Positions 6,760 through 9,726 of a stretch of 9,726 bases of DNA are shown here, one piece after another. The DNA lies in assembly GCA_025463305.1 (NCBI GenBank), contig JAOBWK010000011.1:1-9726 (forward strand), given 5' to 3'. The notes under the pieces were generated by a model. The model saw only the letters and a program-made list of their open reading frames with translations, did not search any database and had not been told where the DNA came from. The position numbers and the translations under genes were made by a program. Position 1 is the first letter of the stretch. Every line of letters begins with the position of its first letter. Source of the stretch: Ilumatobacteraceae bacterium. GTDB lineage: Bacteria > Actinomycetota > Acidimicrobiia > Acidimicrobiales > Ilumatobacteraceae.

Positions 6760-7122
6760 GCCTCGAGGGGTCGCCTCCTGCGCGTGTCGATACAAACGGG
6801 CGACCGCCTGTCTCGAGATCTGCAGCCGATGCCCGACCTCGGTCAGCGAGAGACCGTCCTCCTGGATCAGCGTGCACACCACTCGCGCCCGCATCTCAGC
6901 GAGCGCCCGTTCGAACTCGTGGAACGCGTCGGCCGTCGCAAGCCGCAGTTCTCTCCCACCCGAGCCGATCAACTCATCCACGATGTGCACGACCGGAACG
7001 CCCGCAGCACGCGCCAGCGCCCCGACCTCCAACGGACGGACCGCCGCCGCGATCGCCTCGCACGCCGCCCGTCCCGCAGCCGCGACCTCCCCAACTGCAT
7101 CCACGAACGGATCTCGAACCAC
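6751..7122 (-). CDS. Small helix-turn-helix DNA-binding protein
   Basis: 123 residues, nearly all helical. The C-terminal third holds a helix-turn-helix at about 91-113: LSLTEVGHRLQISRQAVARL, close to sigma-region-4/MarR-like recognition helices (SRQAVARLY). The N-terminal part (residues 1-75) is Ala-rich and could mediate dimerisation; I do not recognise its family. The start is GTG 7122: GGGGAGG at 7129-7135 stands 6 nt upstream, an ideal ribosome binding site, whereas the longer frame to 7278 has an Arg-rich N-terminus and no such site. It is the first gene of the minus-strand HTH-ANTAR-EAL group and its stop lies inside the ANTAR gene's upstream box. It may regulate that box, but this is a guess from position. 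Confidence 0.75.
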   Translation of the reverse strand: MVRDPFVDAVGEVAAAGRAACEAIAAAVRPLEVGALARAAGVPVVHIVDELIGSGGRELRLATADAFHEFERALAEMRARVVCTLIQEDGLSLTEVGHRLQISRQAVARLYRHAQEATPRGEM

Positions 7123-7443
7123 GGCCCGCCTCCCCACAAGTGGAATCAACTCGACATGACGACGACCAACATCGACACGGCCCCAAACCATCCTCGCACG
7201 CTGCGGCCTCGAGACTGTCCAACTTCCGGCTTGCCAACCCCGTCCCCGCGCGTCCATCCGGCGGCCCACAGGCCGCACAGACCGTGCACACAGAACAACA
7301 ACCGATGCGCCGCGCCAGACCGGCGCCTCTGCACCTTTGTGGCGGCGAGGGCGCCGTGCGAGCGCACTCGCGACTGAGCGATTGGCTCGTTGCCGATCAC
7401 CCTGTCAGCGATCAGTTCGCGGAGCCCCCGGCGTCTACCTGAC
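7123..7443. other. Divergent gap between HTH gene and PPOX-fold gene
   Basis: Genes on both sides point away from this 321-nt stretch, so it should hold both promoters. The left end carries the strong GGGGAGG ribosome binding site of the HTH gene (7129-7135). No clear -35/-10 pair was found for either direction, and the open frames inside are overlaps with no ribosome binding site. Confidence 0.5.
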
Positions 7444-7974
7444 ATGAAAGCGATCAACAACGCAGAAGGCGAAGGGCTACCCGCGATCGAGTGGTCCGAC
7501 GTCGTGTCCCAAGTTGCCGACTGGCCGACCCATGACGACCCGACATCGCCGAACCGCGCCTCGTTCTGGCTCACGACCCTGAATGAGGACGGAACCCCGC
7601 ACGTCACCAGCGTTGGCGCCATCTGGCACGACGGGTCGCTCTGGTTCCAGACTGGAGCGAAAACGCGCAAGGCGAAGAACGTCGCCCGTGACCCGCGCTG
7701 CACCATCAGCGTCGCAACCGCAGGCTTCGACGTCACGATGTCGGGCGAGGCAACGCGTGTGACGGACCCGAAAGTCATCGCCGCCATCGCCGCCGAATGG
7801 GCACGCGGTGGTTGGCCAGCAACCATCGATCAGTCCGGCGTGGGCATCACCGCACCGTTCAATGCGCCAACGCTCGGCCCGGCGCCCTGGTTCGTCTACG
7901 AACTGAAGCCGACAGGGGCAACGGCAGTCGGCACACACAGCGACACGGCAGGCTCGATGCGCTGGACCTTCTGA
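7444..7974 (+). CDS. Pyridoxamine 5'-phosphate oxidase-fold protein (FMN or F420 binding)
   Basis: 176 residues with the split-barrel pattern of the PPOX/FDOR superfamily: RASFWLTTLNEDGTPHVTSV at 38-57, the WHDGSLWFQTG strand pair at 61-71, TRKAKNVARDPRCTISV at 74-90 (the basic stretch that meets the cofactor phosphate), then the GEATRVTD strand at 101-108. Such proteins bind FMN, F420 or sometimes haem; the actinobacterial members with this TRKAKN signature often use F420, but the sequence cannot decide. The enzyme is cytosolic and its substrate is unknown. The start at ATG 7444 is preferred over an in-frame ATG at 7390, whose extra 18 residues (Arg/Ser/Pro) do not fit the family; there is no clear Shine-Dalgarno sequence at either. 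The YceI gene follows after 288 nt on the same strand and is probably transcribed separately. Confidence 0.87.
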   Translation: MKAINNAEGEGLPAIEWSDVVSQVADWPTHDDPTSPNRASFWLTTLNEDGTPHVTSVGAIWHDGSLWFQTGAKTRKAKNVARDPRCTISVATAGFDVTMSGEATRVTDPKVIAAIAAEWARGGWPATIDQSGVGITAPFNAPTLGPAPWFVYELKPTGATAVGTHSDTAGSMRWTF

Positions 7975-8020
7975 CACAGAACACGCGGCGCCTCACGACG
8001 CGACAGTCGCAGCCACCGGC

Positions 8021-8042
8021 GAGCGCCGAACGGCGCATCCGG
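8021..8042 (+). repeat. Short intergenic repeat, copy 3, with hairpin core
   Basis: It matches 3917-3938 at 21/22 bases. Within it GCGCCGAACGGCGC (8023-8036) is a perfect inverted repeat able to form a 5-bp GC stem with a GAAC loop. It lies about 50 nt after the PPOX-fold gene stop, so it might act as a terminator-like structure, although no T run follows. Confidence 0.55.
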
Positions 8043-8250
8043 TGCGTCACGTTCCTGGCGGTAGGGGGCAGTGCAGAGGCAGGCACAGGGCGAGTTCGCT
8101 GTGTGGCGCGGAACGATGCGAGCCGACGTGTGATCGGCTCGCGATCTCATCTGGTCGGACGAGCGCATCACCCTGAGCCAAGAGCTCATTTGCGCACGCG
8201 GTCGATGGTCCGACGCAGCTTGTACTCTGGCGGCAGAACCAAGTGATGAT

Positions 8251-8256
8251 GGGAGA
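8251..8256 (+). promoter_or_regulatory. Ribosome binding site of YceI-family gene
   Basis: GGGAGA lies 6 nt before ATG 8263 and decides that start over the in-frame ATG at 8269, for which it would be 12 nt away. Confidence 0.7.
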
Positions 8257-8262
8257 CCAACG

Positions 8263-8796
8263 ATGACGATGCCACTCACGCCCGGTGGAGTGTGGAAGAT
8301 CGACACGAGCCATACGCAGCTCGGATTTTCCATCCGCCATCTGGGCATTTCCACTGTGCGCGGGTTCTTCACCGAATACGACGGAAGCGCCGTGATCGGC
8401 GAAGACCTACCGTCGTCGTCCGTCGAGGTCACGGCCAAGACGGCCTCGATCAACACCGGAAACGGCTGGCGTGATGGGCACCTCCACGGTGCCGACTTCA
8501 TGGATGTCGAGAACTTCCCGGAGATGACGTTCCGGTCGAGCTCGCTGCAACCCGCCGGGGATGGCTACGCCCTCGCCGGCGACCTCACGATCAAGGGTGT
8601 CTCCAAGCCGATCGTGTTCGATCTCACCTTCCACGGAACGAGCGAGTTCCCGATGGACAAATCGCTGCACGCAGGTTTCTTCGCGAGCACCACGATCAGT
8701 CGGTCCGACTTCAACATCTCGTATGGCGTACCGCTTGCTTCAGACGAAGTTGGTCTGCACATCGACGCCCAGCTCATCGCCCCGAGCAACGAGTAG
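8263..8796 (+). CDS. YceI-family protein
   Basis: 177 residues, the usual size. The family's lipocalin-like barrel is plain throughout: GVWKIDTSHTQLGFSIRHLG at 9-28, VRGFFTEYDGS at 32-42, the ASINTGNGWRDGHLHGADFM segment at 61-80, DVENFPEMTFRSS at 81-93, then GDLTIKGVSKPIVFDLTFHG at 106-125 and ISRSDFNISYG at 145-155. YceI proteins bind polyisoprenoid or amide lipids. No signal peptide is present, so this copy is probably cytosolic, as is common among actinobacterial members; its ligand and role are not known. A 12-bp palindrome follows the stop directly. The nearest upstream gene (PPOX-fold) is 288 nt away. Confidence 0.95.
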   Translation: MTMPLTPGGVWKIDTSHTQLGFSIRHLGISTVRGFFTEYDGSAVIGEDLPSSSVEVTAKTASINTGNGWRDGHLHGADFMDVENFPEMTFRSSSLQPAGDGYALAGDLTIKGVSKPIVFDLTFHGTSEFPMDKSLHAGFFASTTISRSDFNISYGVPLASDEVGLHIDAQLIAPSNE

Positions 8797-8808
8797 ACCG
8801 TCGACGGT
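8797..8808. terminator. Perfect 12-bp palindrome directly after YceI stop
   Basis: ACCGTCGACGGT starts at the base after the TAG stop. As RNA it can form only a 4-bp stem with a TCGA loop and no T run follows, so termination is doubtful; it may equally be a protein-binding site or chance. Confidence 0.25.
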
Positions 8809-9367
8809 AGGCGCTCTGCAAGTCAGGCGTGGCGCGTCAGTGCCACGGTGCGCAGATCACCCGCCCACCGGGGGTATGGAACGTCGCACGTCTGGATCGA
8901 CCTGGGCCTGCCCGAAGGCTTGAGAAGTGCGCTGTTGATCCGGTCGAGGCGGCCGGGGTAGACAGCGGCGAGCGGGCGTTGGTCATGCTCGCGGGCGTGG
9001 TTGCGTTGGCGCAGGACGACGCAGAGAACTCGGGTCCGTTGGCGAAGTGGACAGAGGTTTCGCACACGGATTCGAACTGGCGGTCGGGCTTGATGGGGCG
9101 GGTGCGGTATCGGCTGCGAAGAGACGTTTGTTGCATCTCGATCGGCAGTGGACGCATCTGCGCTCGTTCGGCTACGGCCGGGCAGGACCGGGTCGGTGGT
9201 GTTGTAGAGCGCTTCGATTTGAGGCGGTGACAGCGACATATTCGCGACTTCGCGGTCGGCGATGCAGGCGTCGACGAGCGTCATCGGCAAACGATTGGCC
9301 GAACAACGTGGCGGTCCATTGAGTACACCCACGGGTAGAGTTTCGCGCAATCTGCAGGAGGTTTCCC
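8809..9367. other. Gap between YceI gene and lipoprotein gene
   Basis: About 560 nt with long open frames on both strands (plus 8829-9230, minus 8823-9350), but none has a ribosome binding site, a recognised motif or clear codon character. A GGATTCGAAC at about 9068-9077 looks like a tRNA T-loop on the minus strand, but the flanks do not pair. The lipoprotein promoter must lie near the right end; I could not define it. Confidence 0.5.
9356..9361 (+). promoter_or_regulatory. Ribosome binding site of lipoprotein gene
   Basis: A full AGGAGG stands 6 nt before GTG 9368 and fixes the start of a gene that has no ATG. Confidence 0.85.
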
Positions 9368-9726
9368 GTGAGGAATTCGAGATTGGCGTCGTGGATCGCG
9401 GCCGTCATCGTTGCACTCGCGGCGACGGGTTGTGGCTCGTCGTCGAAAGACGCGTCGACGACAACGACCGTAGCTACATCCGCCTCGCCGGCCACGACCT
9501 CGCCGGCCACGACCTCGCCGGCCACGACCTCAGTGGCCCAGACAGCAGCGCCCTCGTCGGCGACGTCAGTGATCACAGCGGCACCTTCGACGCCATCCGC
9601 CGGCAGCGTGTCGCCGTCCTCAAGTCCCGTGGCGGCTGCAACGACTCCGACAGGGTCAACGCCTGGGATCACCATCGCTGGCGACATCACGGGACCCTTC
9701 GCGCTGGCCGCGACTGGCGGGGTCAC
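9368..9726 (+). CDS. Lipoprotein with Ser/Thr/Ala/Pro linker (partial, runs off right edge)
   Basis: 119 codons are visible and no stop is reached. It begins at GTG with an ideal AGGAGG site. Residues 1-22 form a lipoprotein signal: basic start (RNSR), hydrophobic core (WIAAVIVALAA) and a lipobox AATGC with Cys22 as the lipidated residue, followed by GSSSKD. Residues about 28-100 are a low-complexity Ser/Thr/Ala/Pro tether that should hold the functional domain away from the membrane; it includes three SPATT units. A folded part seems to begin near residue 101 (GITIAGDITGPFALAATGG), but too little is visible to name it. The minus-strand frame over the same DNA (9172-9726) is a shadow made by the linker codons. 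Confidence 0.85.
   Translation, partial: MRNSRLASWIAAVIVALAATGCGSSSKDASTTTTVATSASPATTSPATTSPATTSVAQTAAPSSATSVITAAPSTPSAGSVSPSSSPVAAATTPTGSTPGITIAGDITGPFALAATGGV
9485..9529 (+). repeat. Three perfect 15-bp tandem repeats
   Basis: The unit TCGCCGGCCACGACC occurs three times with no change (9485, 9500, 9515) and encodes SPATT three times in the lipoprotein linker. Because 15 is a multiple of 3, copy-number change would alter linker length without a frameshift. Confidence 0.95.

Noticed and set aside
7123..7278. Start of the HTH gene at 7278
   Set aside because: The extension is Arg/Gly-rich and lacks a ribosome binding site, while GTG 7122 has an ideal GGGGAGG.
9060..9085. tRNA T-loop-like GTTCGAATCC on the minus strand
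   Set aside because: The five bases on either side do not pair, and no acceptor stem or anticodon arm is found nearby.
9172..9726. Minus-strand Val/Ala-rich frame over the lipoprotein start
   Set aside because: Its repeats are the reverse reading of the Ser/Thr/Ala linker; the plus strand has the ribosome binding site, signal peptide and lipobox.

Overview
High-GC, densely packed DNA from an actinobacterium. The secreted-protein module at the left edge (a DTR motif followed by LNVTV, TVFPCG and ASNLNF motifs) is of a kind I associate with Acidimicrobiia such as Ilumatobacter; that placement is inference, since the window holds no rRNA, tRNA or other marker. I see no complete mobile element, CRISPR array or RNA gene.

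Layout. (1) 1-2640, minus: the N-terminal 880 residues of a large secreted protein with a signal peptide, a PKD domain and an SGNH/GDSL hydrolase domain; it runs off the left edge. (2) 2869-3695, minus: a two-gene operon of a small YtrA-type GntR regulator and a two-TM PH-like membrane protein, overlapping by ATGA. Its promoter (TTGACA-N17-CATAGT) overlaps a perfect TAGTACTA palindrome and gives a nearly leaderless mRNA. (3) 3696-4240: a 545-nt gap with two copies of a short repeat and a possible gene relic. (4) 4241-7122, minus: a signalling cluster of a small HTH protein, an ANTAR-type protein and a triple-PAS EAL cyclic-di-GMP phosphodiesterase. The ANTAR and EAL genes are each preceded by the same 29-bp box (23/29 identical), a likely shared promoter. 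(5) 7444-8796, plus: a PPOX-fold flavin/F420-type protein and a YceI-family protein, separated by a gap with a third repeat copy. (6) 8797-9367: a gap with no recognisable gene. (7) 9368-end, plus: the start of a lipoprotein gene with a low-complexity linker built partly from a perfect 15-bp tandem repeat; it runs off the right edge.

The best lead is the HTH-ANTAR-PAS/EAL cluster with its duplicated upstream box: a c-di-GMP-degrading sensor and a putative RNA-binding antiterminator that look co-regulated. The GntR/membrane-PH operon is a probable self-regulated envelope-stress type unit. The other genes look like ordinary accessory genes. Nothing here proves an entirely new system.
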